In this document: positions 22,452 through 33,145 of the stretch, one piece after another
Layout of the letters: the number at the start of each line of letters is the position of its first letter
Position numbering within the stretch: the first letter of the stretch is position 1
From: Forficula auricularia
Lineage: Eukaryota; Arthropoda; Insecta; Dermaptera; Forficulidae
Assembly: GCA_024734495.1 (NCBI GenBank)
Contig: JALMQS010000085.1
Span: 21,450,630-21,514,629 of the forward strand
Direction of reading: 5' to 3'
DNA length: 64,000 bases
Translations under genes and position numbers: made by a program
The notes under the pieces: generated by a model
What the model was told of the DNA's origin: nothing
The model's database searches: none
What the model saw: the letters and a program-made list of their open reading frames with translations, nothing else

Positions 22452-23364
22452 CAAATCCAATGGCAGAGAGAACAAAGCCTATTAGCATCTTCAGTGGAGT
22501 AAGACAGGGAGATTCATTGAGTCCTATGCTCTTCAATGTGATAATGGACGATATTATCAAAAATCTACCCGAACAACTTGGCTACAAATTGGGGGAAACC
22601 ACTTTGCCAGTGGTGTGCTTTGCTGATGACGCGGTCCTGATGGCGGAGTGCGAAGAGGACTTTCAAATTCTCCTGGACAAATTCTCTGAAAATTCCGATA
22701 GGCTTAACATGCAAGTCTCTACCGCCAAGACAAAATGCATGGCGATTGCAAAAGCTCCCCTTAGGTGTAACTTAGTCATCAACAACAGTCCAATAGAACA
22801 AGTACCAAGCTTTAACAATCTGGGAGTTCAGATTTCCAGCAGACGAAACCTTAAGGAAGAAGTAACTTCGCAAGTCATCCAAGGAGCAAAAATTTCGGGC
22901 TGTCTATCCAATCTAGTCTGGAAAAATAAGTTTATGTCTGCCGAAAGTAAAATTAGGATATATAAGACCTGTGTTCGTCCGATAATAACATATGGGGCTG
23001 AGTCCAGGGCAGACACATCCGTTACAAAGCAGCTTCTCCGGACAACTGAGATGAGAGTTGTAAGAGCCATCCATTCGAAGACCCTACATGACAAAATCCG
23101 GAGCGAACACCTTAGGCAAATAAGCGGTCTTCAGGACATAGTCGATTGGGTTCACGTAAGAAGAAGATGCTGGGCTGCCCATGGAGACAGAATGCAAGAC
23201 GACCGTCTCCCAAAAATTTTGTCAAAAAACCGTCCCGATGGGGTCAGAAGCCGGGGAAGACCAAAAAACGATGGAAAGAGAGTTATGACACTGATGACTG
23301 ATTGTAATATGTTGGAGAAACAGGTGTTCACACTTATATAGAAGATTAAGAAGAAGAAGAAGAA
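22452..23364 (+). mobile_element. RTE-like LINE, 5'-truncated, with 12-bp target duplication
   Basis: Flanked by GAGTAAGATACG at 22440-22451 and 23365-23376. The 3' end is an (AAG)n tail (23345-23364), as in RTE-type elements that end in short tandem repeats. The intact mirror arm of the host palindrome gives the uninserted sequence and confirms the duplication. Confidence 0.85.
22460..23341 (+). pseudogene. Reverse transcriptase C-terminal half of an RTE-like LINE
   Basis: A 293-codon open frame. Early residues GVRQGDSLSPMLFNVIMD are the RT block before the catalytic site. CFADDAVLMAE at about residue 50 carries the catalytic aspartate pair. Then come the thumb region (NNLGVQIS) and the C-terminal CVRPIITYGAES block and RSRGRPK motif typical of RTE-like elements. 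The first ATG is internal: the endonuclease and RT N-terminus were lost by 5' truncation. Near 23265 an A-run indel shifts the frame; the neighbouring frame reads KKRWKESYDTDD then stop, the expected end. So it is a recent but dead insertion. It would copy RNA by target-primed reverse transcription if complete. Confidence 0.88.
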
Positions 23365-23421
23365 GAGTAAGATACGAGGTAGGTTTCACAAAAAAGAAAT
23401 AAAACAAAATTGAGTTTTGAA

Positions 23422-23575
23422 TTCGATATGTTTCGGGGGTTAGCCCATCATTCAGAATATAGCCCTGAATAATGGTTATAACATTTCGACTATCAACAAA
23501 ATTTATAATAAAATCAAACAGTTTTCTTGGACTCCTTATGATGGGCTAACCTTTGAAATATATCATATTCAAAAC
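23422..23575. ncRNA. Degenerate hammerhead pair HHR2 (minus 23422-23460, plus 23534-23575)
   Basis: Minus: CTGAATGA (one extra base in the core), stem GGGCTAACCC, GAAAC. Plus: CTTATGA (G5 changed), GGGCTAACC, GAAATATATC. Placed like the better motifs, near the palindrome centre, but both cores are damaged. Confidence 0.4.
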
Positions 23576-23911
23576 TTAATTTTGTTTTATTTCTTTTATG
23601 AAACCTACCTCGTATCTTACTCAAGTTTTATTATTATATTAAAATGTTTCAGTTAGAACCAACACCGAACTCCTTAAAAATTATTAATGGTTTCTAGTTC
23701 AGGAATAATATTTTTTAAGACACCACAGATTCAAATACAAAGTCACGCTCTAATGAGATTTGACTTTTAAAGTCAAAATTAATGTTCAATTTATTTATGT
23801 ATTCCTTCCTTATTTAAAAATTTCGAAATATATAAAGTAGACCTTGCCGCCAAATTAAAACTGCAACAAAATAATTTTTAAGAAAAAAATAAAAACCGAC
23901 TTCAAAATAAG

Positions 23912-24428
23912 CAGGGGTGTAGTGAGCGGGAACGCGTGGCAACGGCGTTCCCACACTGGTTTCATTCAGTAAATAAATAATAATAATAATAATAAAAAAT
24001 TAAATTAAAATCACTTACGCAAGTAAATAAAATAATATCTTAAAAATGTGTGAGTGCCTCATATATTGATTTGAGGCATCAGCACCCATCAAGGGTGGAT
24101 CCAGGGGGGCGGCAGGGGGCGACCGCCCCCTCCCCCCCATAGAGGTCCACGCCTGGGAATTTTTTTTTAAAGTTCTATATGTGTGTGCGGGGGGGGCGTC
24201 ACCGACCCCCCTCCCCCGCTTGGACAATTCGATCGCGACAGACTTCCGAGATAAAAAGTATATCTTATAGTATACATCGGGCACCTTAATACATTCTCCC
24301 CTCCCCTGGATCCGCCCTTGGCACCCATGCACCGTACCTACCCGAATTTCAATATTCTAATAGTTTACTTAGATTAAGATTCGGTAGTTTAGCGTTCCCA
24401 CACTGAAATTTTTGCCACTACAACTCTG
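23912..24428 (+). mobile_element. hAT-type MITE, outer
   Basis: Ends CAGGGGTGTAGTG and CACTACAACTCTG. Flanking octamers AAAATAAG (23904-23911) and AAAATAAT (24429-24436) match 7 of 8, as expected for the hAT superfamily. No transposase. (AAT)n near 23970. Confidence 0.75.
24090..24320 (+). mobile_element. hAT-type MITE, nested, perfect 8-bp duplication
   Basis: Ends CAAGGGTGGATCCAGGGG and CCCCTGGATCCGCCCTTG. Flanked by GCACCCAT on both sides (24082-24089, 24321-24328). GC-rich termini, 231 bp, non-coding; the frame at 24015-24332 is a shadow. Confidence 0.88.
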
Positions 24429-24542
24429 AAAATAATTAAATTAATTGAACTCACGTAAATTTGAATAATTTCCATGATTCAGCCTGCGAATTTTTGCAGT
24501 TCATAAATCATTTCATTATTTTTGTTTTGAAAAGGAAAAATA

Positions 24543-25251
24543 AGTTGACGTGTTCTGATGTGGCCATCCACTTGAGTTTACCATAGAACCTGGCCCTCAC
24601 TTATATTTAATATTTGATAAAATTATTTACAAACATGTAGGGGGGGGGCAGTTTTTGCTTTTAGACTTCTGGGGGTCCACTGATTATGTATATAAAATTT
24701 GGTTGAGTTTGCTCAAACGGTCTAGATTTTTAATTTTTGCCCCCCCCCCTCCATTTTGGGAGGTTAGTTTTTCCATTTTTAGTCTTCTGGGGTCCCTACT
24801 GATTATGTATACAAAATTTGGTTGAGTTTGGTCACATGGCCTAGATTTTTTTATTTTTAAACGCCCCCCCCCCCTACAGCCCCCTTAATTTTGGGTCGAT
24901 ACGCACCAAAATCTAATCAGCTCTTAATCTCAATGGACCAAAACTATCTGTGAAATTTGGTTTTGATATTCACACTAGTTTTTGAGCTAGCTCGTCCACA
25001 ATATTTGGTATTGCTCAGACTAAGAGACTAACAGACATTTTGACAAAACAATTATTATCTCAAAAAATATAATTTTTTCTATGTTCACTTATTAGAGCTT
25101 TTTTGTAGAGCGAAATACCATGGTTTCGCTCAATTTTTTTAATCGAAATACTTTAAGCCGTTTTTGAGATATTTTGAAAAAAAGAAGGAAAAAACACTTT
25201 TATTCATGCACGATTAGAATACTTTACCATACCCTGTATGATAAAGTAAAA
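24543..25251 (-). mobile_element. Family E, both ends, reverse
   Basis: From GACGTGTTCTGATGTGGCCA to ACCATACCCTGTATGATAAA. Two internal units of the GGGG-run minisatellite. Abuts family A directly. Confidence 0.8.
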
Positions 25252-25545
25252 ATTAAATGCAACAAATAAAATACACTAAAAGGTATAAAATAATTATTAT
25301 CTTATTTAGTTACAACTAAACGAAGAAATATTAACATGAAATTACTTTTTGAAGTCGGTGCCAAACATATACCTTTTATGAATCGCACTCGACGGATCTT
25401 ACTTAGTAGTTTTGGCGGGTACGCTCGCTTATAGGCATAGTTTGTTTGGCACCGACTTCAAAAAGTAATTTCATGTTAATATTTCGTCGTTTAGTTGTAA
25501 CTAAATAAGATAATAATTATTTTATACTCTTTTAGCGTATTTTAT
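25252..25545. mobile_element. Family A palindrome, loop in reverse orientation
   Basis: Both arms present but outer ends trimmed. Loop reads CATATACCTTTTATGAATCG on plus, opposite to most tail-less copies. Confidence 0.8.
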
Positions 25546-25708
25546 TTGATAAGTTAATGGAGACACGTGGAAAGGTCCACAGTGATCTTGTAGCCAGGGC
25601 CTTCCGTTTGTATATATTATTATTGATGTAGAATATTGAGGTATTTCGGAAAAATAAGATACGGATGGTTGGTATGTAGCAAAAATTCTTATGTAGTTTT
25701 TGTGTGTT

Positions 25709-25769
25709 TAATGGTGTACATTTGCTTGCAAAGGTTTCGGACTAGATCAATCCTTCATCAGCACCTATT
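25709..25769 (-). ncRNA. Hammerhead ribozyme-like motif HHR3 left
   Basis: On minus: helix I GGTG, CTGATGA, stem II GGATT-GATCT-AGTCC, GAAA, stem III TTTGC-AA-GCAAA closed by AC/GT, cleavage triplet GTA, helix I CACC. All conserved core bases are present. Confidence 0.7.
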
Positions 25770-26244
25770 GATTAAGATTTATTACATTTTAGTGTGCATA
25801 GTTGAAATATTAAAATGCAAAGTGGATAACTTGTTAGAATGAAAGAGCCCCATATTTTTCCAACAAAGATACAACCAACCTTTTGACAACAGCTCTAAGT
25901 TGTGATGTTGTCTGCCGATTAAAAAAATGACCGAGAGAGAACGAAATGTTCAAAGTAGATGTCAAGGCCAATCACCCCCACCTTTTATTTAAAAAAATTT
26001 ATATAATTGCAAATTGAAAAATTGTTTTTGTAGGTGAAAACAACCTTTGTGAGATCAAACCCCATAAGATAGTTTCCAATTTTCCATTTTTTTGATCGGC
26101 AGACAACATCACAACTTAGAGCTGTTGTCAAAAGGTTGGTTGTATCTTTGTTGGAAAAATATGGGGCTCTTTCATTGTAACAAGTTATCCACTTTTCATT
26201 TTAATATTTCAACTATACACACTAAAATGTAATAAATCTTAATC

Positions 26245-26305
26245 AATAGGTGCTGATGAAGGATTGATTTAGTCCGAAACCTTTGCAAGCAAATGTACAC
26301 CATTA
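26245..26305 (+). ncRNA. Hammerhead ribozyme-like motif HHR3 right
   Basis: Mirror copy: helix I GGTG 26249-26252 with CACC 26298-26301, CTGATGA 26253-26259, stem II 26261-26275 (GGATT/AGTCC), GAAA 26276-26279, stem III TTTGC 26282-26286 with GCAAA 26289-26293, expected cleavage after A26297 (GTA). Differs from the left copy by one loop base in stem II. Confidence 0.7.
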
Positions 26306-26612
26306 AACACACAAAAACTACATAAGAAGTTTTTTACTACATACCAACCATCCGTATCTTATTTTTCCGAAATACCTCAATATTCTACACCAATAATAAA
26401 AGTATTTAATTTGTTGCATTTAATTTGTTTGAAGTCGGTTTTATTTTTTCTTAAAAATTATTTTGTTGCAGGTTTAATTTAGCGGCAATGTCTACTTTAT
26501 ATATTTCGAAATTTTTAAATAAGTAAGGAATAGATAAATAAATTGAACATTAATTTTGACTTTAAAAGTCAAATCTCATTAGAGCGTGAATTTGTATTTG
26601 TATCTGTGGTGA

Positions 26613-27300
26613 CAGACCCCTTTCTATATGCGAATGTTTGTGTCTTGCCGGCTCACTTGAAAGTCGGATCACTGTCAAATGGTGCACATCTTAAAGGTAC
26701 TTGTATTCGTGTCTTTGTCCTCTCCATTTTTTTGTTCTTATTCTGATTCTATTGTGGAATAGTAGAATTTGCACTTGGCTAACCTATCCACCATTTTCGT
26801 TGCATTTTAATGTCTCTCGGGGTTATTCCTTTTATAGGGGTGGAACCATCTTGCGGTTGTGAATTTTTATCTTTCTCCTAAGAATTTCTATATCTATACT
26901 GTGTTTTGGAGATAAGCGATGGCTTACACTGATGGGGTGATGAAGGAGCAGGCAGCCTCCTCCTAGGCTTAGAGAATCCCGAGAATAAAACGCCCGTGTT
27001 TATTAACCGACGAGTGTTCCGAGCACGAATTAATAACCCCGGGCACACTTGAAACATTCACATCTCTTCCCTAACTAAGCCTGCAAAAGGAGTTATTTGG
27101 AGTTCTTAATTATGAGACCGCGTTCTCCCCCTCCTTATTCATTGGTTTCAATCCATGTTACTGTTATTGTCTTGTCTAATATTTCATTTTTTTTCTCTCC
27201 GGGAAATTAACAGAGAACGAATATTATTATTTTAACGAATTTCATTTTTTTACACAAGGATGTATTTAATTACGATTTCGATTTTTTTTTTTTATACAAA
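26613..27300. other. Low-copy sequence, no certain gene
   Basis: Moderate GC at 26600-26720 and 26900-27080. The frame over 26610-26697 (TDPFLYANVCVLPAHLKVG) is followed by AAAGGTACTTG, a possible splice donor, but without acceptor or homology I do not call an exon. Confidence 0.3.
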
Positions 27301-29135
27301 TATGGGTGGGCAGAGCAGCTTGCTTATTTAGAAATTCAATTATTAAAAAAAGTAATGCAGATATATATTTAATTCTTAGAACAACATCAGCAAAAATAAA
27401 TTTTATGTTTACACAGTTTTGAAAATTAACATTTTACCAGGAAGATGGCGTCTGAAACCGCCAACTGTGAAATTGCTTGAAAATTCTAAAAATGTGACAC
27501 TGATACAAAAATCAATTTGTCAGTTATGTGACTCCGTCCACCAGTTGGTCAACCAGATACAAATTTTTATTGTATGTAAGATTGAAAAGTTAGTTAGTTA
27601 TAAATAAAGTTAAGTTTGTGTGATCTAGACGCAGAAGGTTTTATTCACAAAAAGGTGCTGAAATATTAAAACAAATAATAAGTTGGACAATAAACGATTG
27701 AGCAAAATATTTAGTTTGGAAAATAACAAGTTTAATTATTTTATTGGAGAATAATCGAATATAGTTCAGTCAACAAAAATTTACAATATAATGTTAAGTT
27801 ATACTTGAATTTGATAAAGTAATTACAAGATAATTAATTTGCTTAAGAAATAAATTCAATCCTTTGTTTTGATTTGTTTTGAATAAAAAATAATATTACA
27901 AATAATACTTTGTTTAAAGATAGTTAATTATAATTAAATAATAGTATGAGTAATAGGAACCAATTAAATATCAATTATCTTAATTGGTCTGTGTGGGTTT
28001 ATATGTGTGCTTATTAATTATTTTAATTATCGGTTTGTTACAATGTTATCTAAAAATATTCTTATTAATAGATTTGGTCCATGGTTTAGAAAACAAAAGA
28101 GTTCATATTTAAGAGAGTGACAATAATATTAGTTTTGAAGCGATTGTATGGAATAGAGATAATGTAAAAACAGATGAACGTACAGATCAATTGTGAAGGA
28201 AAATGTATTTGTTTAAGTCAATGATCATATCTTTTATAAATAAGGTTAGCTAGTTAATGTTAGTTCCATTTAACTCCTGTTGAAAATAGTCTGTATTTCT
28301 TTTAATAGAAATAGCATGTAAGTAAATGGATTTCGAAATTAGACATTTATGTGTTATGAAAAAAATAAGTCTGAGAACCTTTTAGCAATGGTTTGAGATC
28401 CTAGGCGGTCAGTCGCTGCTAGCTGGGAGAAATCTTCTTGGAAAATGAATGCGATTAATTGTAAAATCACTTGATATGTTTTAGATTGATTTCTGGCTGG
28501 CAGGGAAACGATTAACTTGAGTAAAATGTATGAAAAGTTTCAGCTTGAGTCGTTCCGATGTGGCTTGTTTGCTTGTTAATAAACAACTAATTATTAATAA
28601 TGAGAATAAATAAAATATTAATTAGTATTGTTTGGATCATGTGACCGGTGTCATAGAGTTAGCAATTAAGAGTTAAACTACGATTCACCCTGAGTAAGTC
28701 CGCCATTACGGTTCCGCTTTGGTGCGTCCGGCAGTCCATTATTCTCAATACACTGTGTAAATAATACTCGGAAGTTTCGTTCGAATCTTTCCACAATTTG
28801 GACGGGTATGGTGACGACAACTTGACGAATGTTGTTCGACAGGTGAGCCAGGGTCCTAGGACGATCGTTGTAGACAAGTGATTTTAGAAAACACCATAAA
28901 AAAATAGTCGCAGGGTCTAAAATCAAGAGCGCTGGCCTGTGAAGAACGCTCCTCAAGGAGATGGCACAATCTATTGAGAATAATAGACGCCATCTTCCTG
29001 ATATTATATTTTAAACTGCGTAACCATAAAATTTAAACGTTGTTCTTGATCCTGTTCAAAAAATTAAATATATATCTGCTTTACTTTTTTCTTAATTGAA
29101 TTTTTAAATAAGCAAAGTGCTCTGCCCCACCCTAT
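27301..29135 (-). mobile_element. Mariner-like DNA transposon with 165-bp TIRs
   Basis: Ends TATGGGTGGGCAGAGCA (27301) and TGCTCTGCCCCACCCTATA (to 29135). The inverted repeats extend about 165 bp and include CAGGAAGATGGCGTCT. TA is probably the target site. The interior is mostly AT-rich decay; a transposase C-terminus remains on minus. Confidence 0.75.
28678..28985 (-). pseudogene. C-terminus of a mariner/Tc-type DDE transposase
   Basis: Minus frame of about 92 residues: ILDPATIFLWCFLKSLVYND, RPRTLAHLSNNIRQ and ERFERNFRVLFTQCIENNGL. This matches the usual end of insect mariner-like DDE transposases: a catalytic D in a PxDFFLWGxLK block, then SLVYxDRPRTLxxL, then NFxxRxxxCIxNxG. The third catalytic residue would be the D of LDPAT; the strongly conserved LWGYLK has become LWCFLK. 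Upstream catalytic blocks are not recognisable, so this is an inactive remnant. It lies inside the right part of a TIR element, in the orientation expected for its own transposase. In a live element the enzyme cuts and pastes DNA in the nucleus. Confidence 0.75.
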
Positions 29136-29577
29136 ACTTTGTTTTGTTCTAACTCAATTGAATCAAGGAATTTCACTTTCTAATATACTCTTCAGGCCTA
29201 AAAAGCGGATTGCAGTATCCACCAATATAAATGATATAGGGTCAGATTTAAATATAGAGCCAGTTTATAAGTTTTCTTAAACCTGCTGAACAAAAATTAA
29301 AGCCATATTTCAGGAGGCCAACTATAGCCGTTTAATTATTTATAAAAAAAATAATAATAATTCTTAACCCTTATATTATGTGGTAAGGGGAAAGTACCAT
29401 ATCCTAGATCGTATATGATCACCCAAAAGATGCGGTTAGTTCTAAGATTTATGACCGCCTGGAGAACATAGTATACTGCGACTCATTACAAGCGAGTCAA
29501 ATGTTTCTTGAGCCCCAGGGGAATTGATTAGTGGAGCTCATATAGGGTAAATTGAAACTTGTGTCTTTCTATCCTTA
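29136..29577. other. No gene recognised
   Basis: AT-rich, no repeat recognised. Confidence 0.3.
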
Positions 29578-31242
29578 TCTACTCTTATTAAACGAGCAAT
29601 AATTGTATATGTATATGTATATGTATCTTAATCCTATTTTGAAAACGGCTCTACCGATATTGATGAAACAAATTCTATTAACAAGTTTTGAGGATGAGAA
29701 AACGATCTGGCTAGGTCTGGACCTCGACAAATTTCATCTTAATTGATCTTTTCTTAATTAAATTAATTATTGACAGATAAAAATCTCAATAAAAAAAGTT
29801 TGTTTATATTTTTTCAATTATCTTTTATTTTTAATTGGTTTTTTTAATTTTAAAACCCAGTAATAGGTTATAGCAAATATTAATATATTATATTAAAATA
29901 GGGAATTTTTTGTTTGATTTTAACATTACAGGTGTGTTTACAAATAAAGTGGTTGAAGTGGCTTTTTACTTTATCCAATGCGAAGCATGGGGAAAGTATT
30001 GTAATCGGTCTCGCGGCAAGCGCGACTTCAAAGGGTCCTCAGGTAAAGACTACGGAACCCATGGACTCAATTAAAGTCACAAATTGTAGTATTCAATTAG
30101 GTTGAATTTTAGCACGTGATGGTTTTGCCAAAAATTACATGGTATCTCGTCGAGAGGCCAAAAAGTGCAATTTTTTCATTTAGTGCGTTCGGATGTATGG
30201 ATGGATGTATGTTATCGTTTTTTTGGCCCACGATTTTTTCCACACCGTTGCACCGATTGAAATGAAATTGAAAACCTAGCATTAGTTTAACAAAATGAAG
30301 CGCTGATTAGTTTTTGGTACATATCGGCCGACAAACATTAGTACTTTATTTCAGTACTTTTTTAGTTTTTTCTAAATATCTTGAAAATGACTTAAACAAT
30401 TTTGATGAAATTTAATATCCTAATTAAGTACCTTGGGGACCACAAAAAGGTTAAATAAAGTTTTTAGTAAAATTATATTTTAAAGTACTTTACTCTAGAG
30501 TAAGATAGTACTTTTTTAATTTTTTATTTTAAATTCTTTAAAATTTATTCATTTGATCGTTTTAATATAGCTCATTTAACCTTTCTTAAGTAAGAGTTGT
30601 TTACCAAAAAAGAATTTAGTCTTTTTGATTTTAAGTCGATTCCTCCATATCTTCAGCAATGGTTACCACTAATAATCGAAGCGTCAAAAATCTAATGTAG
30701 AATTGTTATTCCTCAAGTAATAGATGAGAATCGATCGTTATTTTTGATTTTAAATCAATATGAACTGCAAATTGCAAGTGATATCTGATTAATAATAAAG
30801 GAATAAACATATTAATATTTCAAATGAATTTGGATAAAGTTTAGCAACGATCTGTTGCAGTTTATTTTTAAATAACCTGGAAACAAATCTTATTTAATTT
30901 TATGTTTTTATTTCAGATCCTATACGATTATTTTTTTTTTTATTATTTTTTTCCTATTTATTTTTTTATAATGTTTATCAATATGAACGAATGTGGGCAA
31001 ATTGGTGTACGAGTAAACAAATATACACATAATATGTAGAACATTAGAAAACTAGAATTGCAAAAACTGGGTATGGGGTGGGGTGGATGTGGGAGGTGCA
31101 GTAGGTGGGGTGCAGTTGTGGGGGATCCGGGGGTGAGGTGGTGTTGGGTGGGGGGAGAGATGCAGTAGTGGGGGCGAGGTGGGTCGTTTCTGGAGGGAGG
31201 GGGGTCAGGGGTTACCGTGCATCCCTCGGTGGCTCCAGGTAC
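29578..31242 (+). mobile_element. Helitron, full length, interrupted by family D
   Basis: TCTACTCTTATTAAACGAGC to hairpin ACCGTGCATCCCTCGGT and GGCTCCAGGTAC. G-rich block 31070-31215. The continuous sequence GAAGTGGCTTTT ... GGAAACAAATC in related copies shows that 29966-30868 is an insertion. Confidence 0.8.
29966..30868 (+). mobile_element. Family D, full length, reference copy
   Basis: Head TTACTTTATCCAATGCGAAG with a CCAATGC/GCATGG hairpin, then GTATTGTAATCG. Interior has GTACTTTATTTCAGTACTTT and about two minisatellite units (GATTTTAAGTCGATT). Tail hairpin GCAACGATCTGTTGC then AGTTTATTTTT. No TIRs and no coding region. Layout matches DINE-1/Helentron-associated elements. Confidence 0.75.
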
Positions 31243-31749
31243 TAAAAATTATTAAGTTAACATTATAAGTAGATACAGATTTCTAGTTCTTATATCTTGC
31301 TGTTAAAAAATAATATCGTCATTATTTACAAGTTCATACCTCCAATTGAGTTATGTTTTCACTTCTTCCTTCAATTTTTTAATTATATCTTCATCCATGA
31401 TTAATGACAGACGGTAAAAAATTAAGTATCGAAATAAATATTAAATAAATAAAAATTTAATTAAATTACAAAGAACTAGAACATATATTATACGTACATG
31501 TATTTAATTTAAAAAAAATAGAGCTAATGTGCCTTCTGCCAACTCATGTCTCTCATTATTACACTACTCTGTTTTTGTTGCATGTTATTTACGCCTTCAT
31601 AAAAACAATTTAAATTCAATTAACATTTTGTTATATGAACAAGAATGTATTTCATTATTCTTGCATTTAAAAGAATTGTTCTAGTTTTTTTTTTTATTTT
31701 TTCGCGGAGAGTTAAAAATTAGTAGAAACGAGAATTAAAGTTACAGCTA
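31243..31749. other. No gene recognised
   Basis: AT-rich sequence. Confidence 0.3.
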
Positions 31750-32909
31750 AAGCCTATGAATAATATTGAGACAGTCTTATAACTCAAAAGCAGTGTATTA
31801 TATGGAAAAAAGTTTCAAATAAAAGTATATTTATATAGAGTGGGAAACTAAACTACGTTATTGTTGTTTGATGTAGAATAAGCTTTCAAGGGTATTTTGA
31901 GGTCAAGTTCTCTTTTTTAAATGGAATCCTATATTTTTTGTTATGTCTACTTAATCTACAAAAAAAACTGAACAACTTTTATTAGAACTATTTTTTTATA
32001 CGACGTCAATAAACAAAAAAAATTAAATTAATTAGATCTCAAAAAAAATCTTAATAATTATTTTTAACAATTATTTAACTTAATTATCAAATAATAATTA
32101 ATTATTAAATAAAAAATTATTTAATTGAAATGTCACAACAATGAAAATAAGTGTTTATAATTATATTAAAAATTATTCTTGAGTTTAATAAAGATTATTT
32201 CTCGTGTCAATCCAGTAGATAGTTATTATATATTGTATTACTATAATAAAAATGGAGCATTTTTTGTTGAAGACAGAATTAAAATGATCTTAATTTATGC
32301 AGTAAATGTGGAAGAACTGTTATGGGGCTATCATTGATAGATGCCGAGCATTTTCCTGACAGGGATACACCCTCACAAGCTTCATTTTATCGTGTTGTAA
32401 AAAAACAGGAAATGTAAAGTCTAAACAGGCCAAGATAATGAAATTGGAACTGGAATTCATCCAGAAGACTTGCGATAACACTCTGGAATGTCACAGAACA
32501 GTGTCGAAAAATTATTAAATTATTAATTATTATTAAATTATTTATTCAATAATTGATTATTTGATCATTATTATTTGATAATTAAGTTGAATAATTGTTA
32601 AAAATAATTATAATTTATTTTTTTCTGAGATATAATTGATTTAATATTTTGTTTATTTGATGTAGTATAAAAAATAGTTCTAATGAAAGTTGGTCAGTTT
32701 TTTTTTGTAGATTAAATAGACGTAACCAAAAATATAGGAATCCATTTAGAAAAACAGAACTTGACCTTTAAATACCCTTGAAAGCTTGTTCTACGTCGAA
32801 TAACAATAACGTTGTATAGTTTCCCCTTGATATAAATAAACTTTTTTTTCATATAATGCACTGTTTTTGAGTTATAAGACTGTCTCAAGATAAAAAACTC
32901 ACCCGGTAT
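31750..32909 (+). mobile_element. Family F DNA transposon, long inverted arms
   Basis: Arms 31765-32170 and 32490-32909 are complements over about 410 bp (GAGACAGTCTTATAACTC, CAAGGGTATTT). The right end is CTCACCCGGTAT; the left terminus is decayed. The centre holds a helix-turn-helix remnant. Inserted in family G. Confidence 0.7.
32254..32417 (+). pseudogene. DUF4817-like helix-turn-helix remnant in family F
   Basis: The first frame gives GAFFVEDRIKMILIYA, then a stop. A second frame gives IDAEHFPDRDTPSQASFYRV and VKKQE before a stop. This matches the HTH-like N-terminal domain found in many insect transposon proteins (EDRxxMxLIYGEC, xxRFPDRxTPSxxTFYRxV). It is the only coding trace in this TIR element; catalytic DDE blocks are absent, so mobility would need a transposase in trans. 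The same domain, in a partly different state of decay, is at 5855-6017. Domain assignment is by eye and should be taken as likely rather than certain. Confidence 0.6.
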
Positions 32910-32910
32910 A

Positions 32911-33145
32911 ATAATAGTTTTAGGGTTGTATATCTCTATGTTCACCGACCTACAGGTTAAACGTCTTGACCGATTGACTTGAAATTTGAAAAATAGACTC
33001 TTGAGGGGTCAAATAAGCAGTGTAATTCATAAAAAGTGAACTTTTATTCACAGGGGGGTATGTTCACCGACCTCATTTTTTTTCTTTTTGCTATTCTTAT
33101 TCCAAATTCTATTAAGAAAACTCTAATTAAATTTTTCTAAAAAAC
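32911..33145 (+). repeat. Family G repeat
   Basis: TATATCTCTATGTTCACCGA to TCAAATAAGCAGTGTAATTC and further match 20490-20705. Confidence 0.6.

Larger units (their letters stand above)
22428..23640. repeat. Palindrome P2, split by a LINE
   Basis: Right end CGTATCTTACTCAAGTTTTA (about 23613-23632) is the complement of the left end TAAAACTTGAGTAAGATACG (22432-22451). The rest of the left arm resumes after the LINE at 23365. Arms of about 110 bp flank a loop with degenerate hammerhead motifs on both sides. Confidence 0.75.
25610..26400. repeat. Hammerhead palindrome P3
   Basis: Arms of about 300 bp (25625-25925 and 26093-26395) are almost perfect complements around a spacer of about 170 bp. 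Each arm carries one hammerhead motif, pointing outwards. Probably tail-to-tail Penelope-type termini. Confidence 0.8.
23728..26612. repeat. Outer inverted repeat enclosing a transposon nest
   Basis: Left arm 23728-23910 and right arm 26400-26612 are complements (CACCACAGATTCAAATACAA / TTGTATTTGTATCTGTGGTG). Both include the outer end of a family A element (AAAAACCGACTTC). Inside lie, in order, a hAT with a hAT inside, family E, family A and the hammerhead palindrome P3. Confidence 0.7.

Noticed and set aside
24015..24332. 105-codon minus frame
   Set aside because: Lies across the nested hAT elements and includes their TIRs; not a gene.
26543..26746. Coding exon ending at AAAGGTACTTG
   Set aside because: The 5' part is the arm of an inverted repeat, there is no acceptor and no recognised homology.
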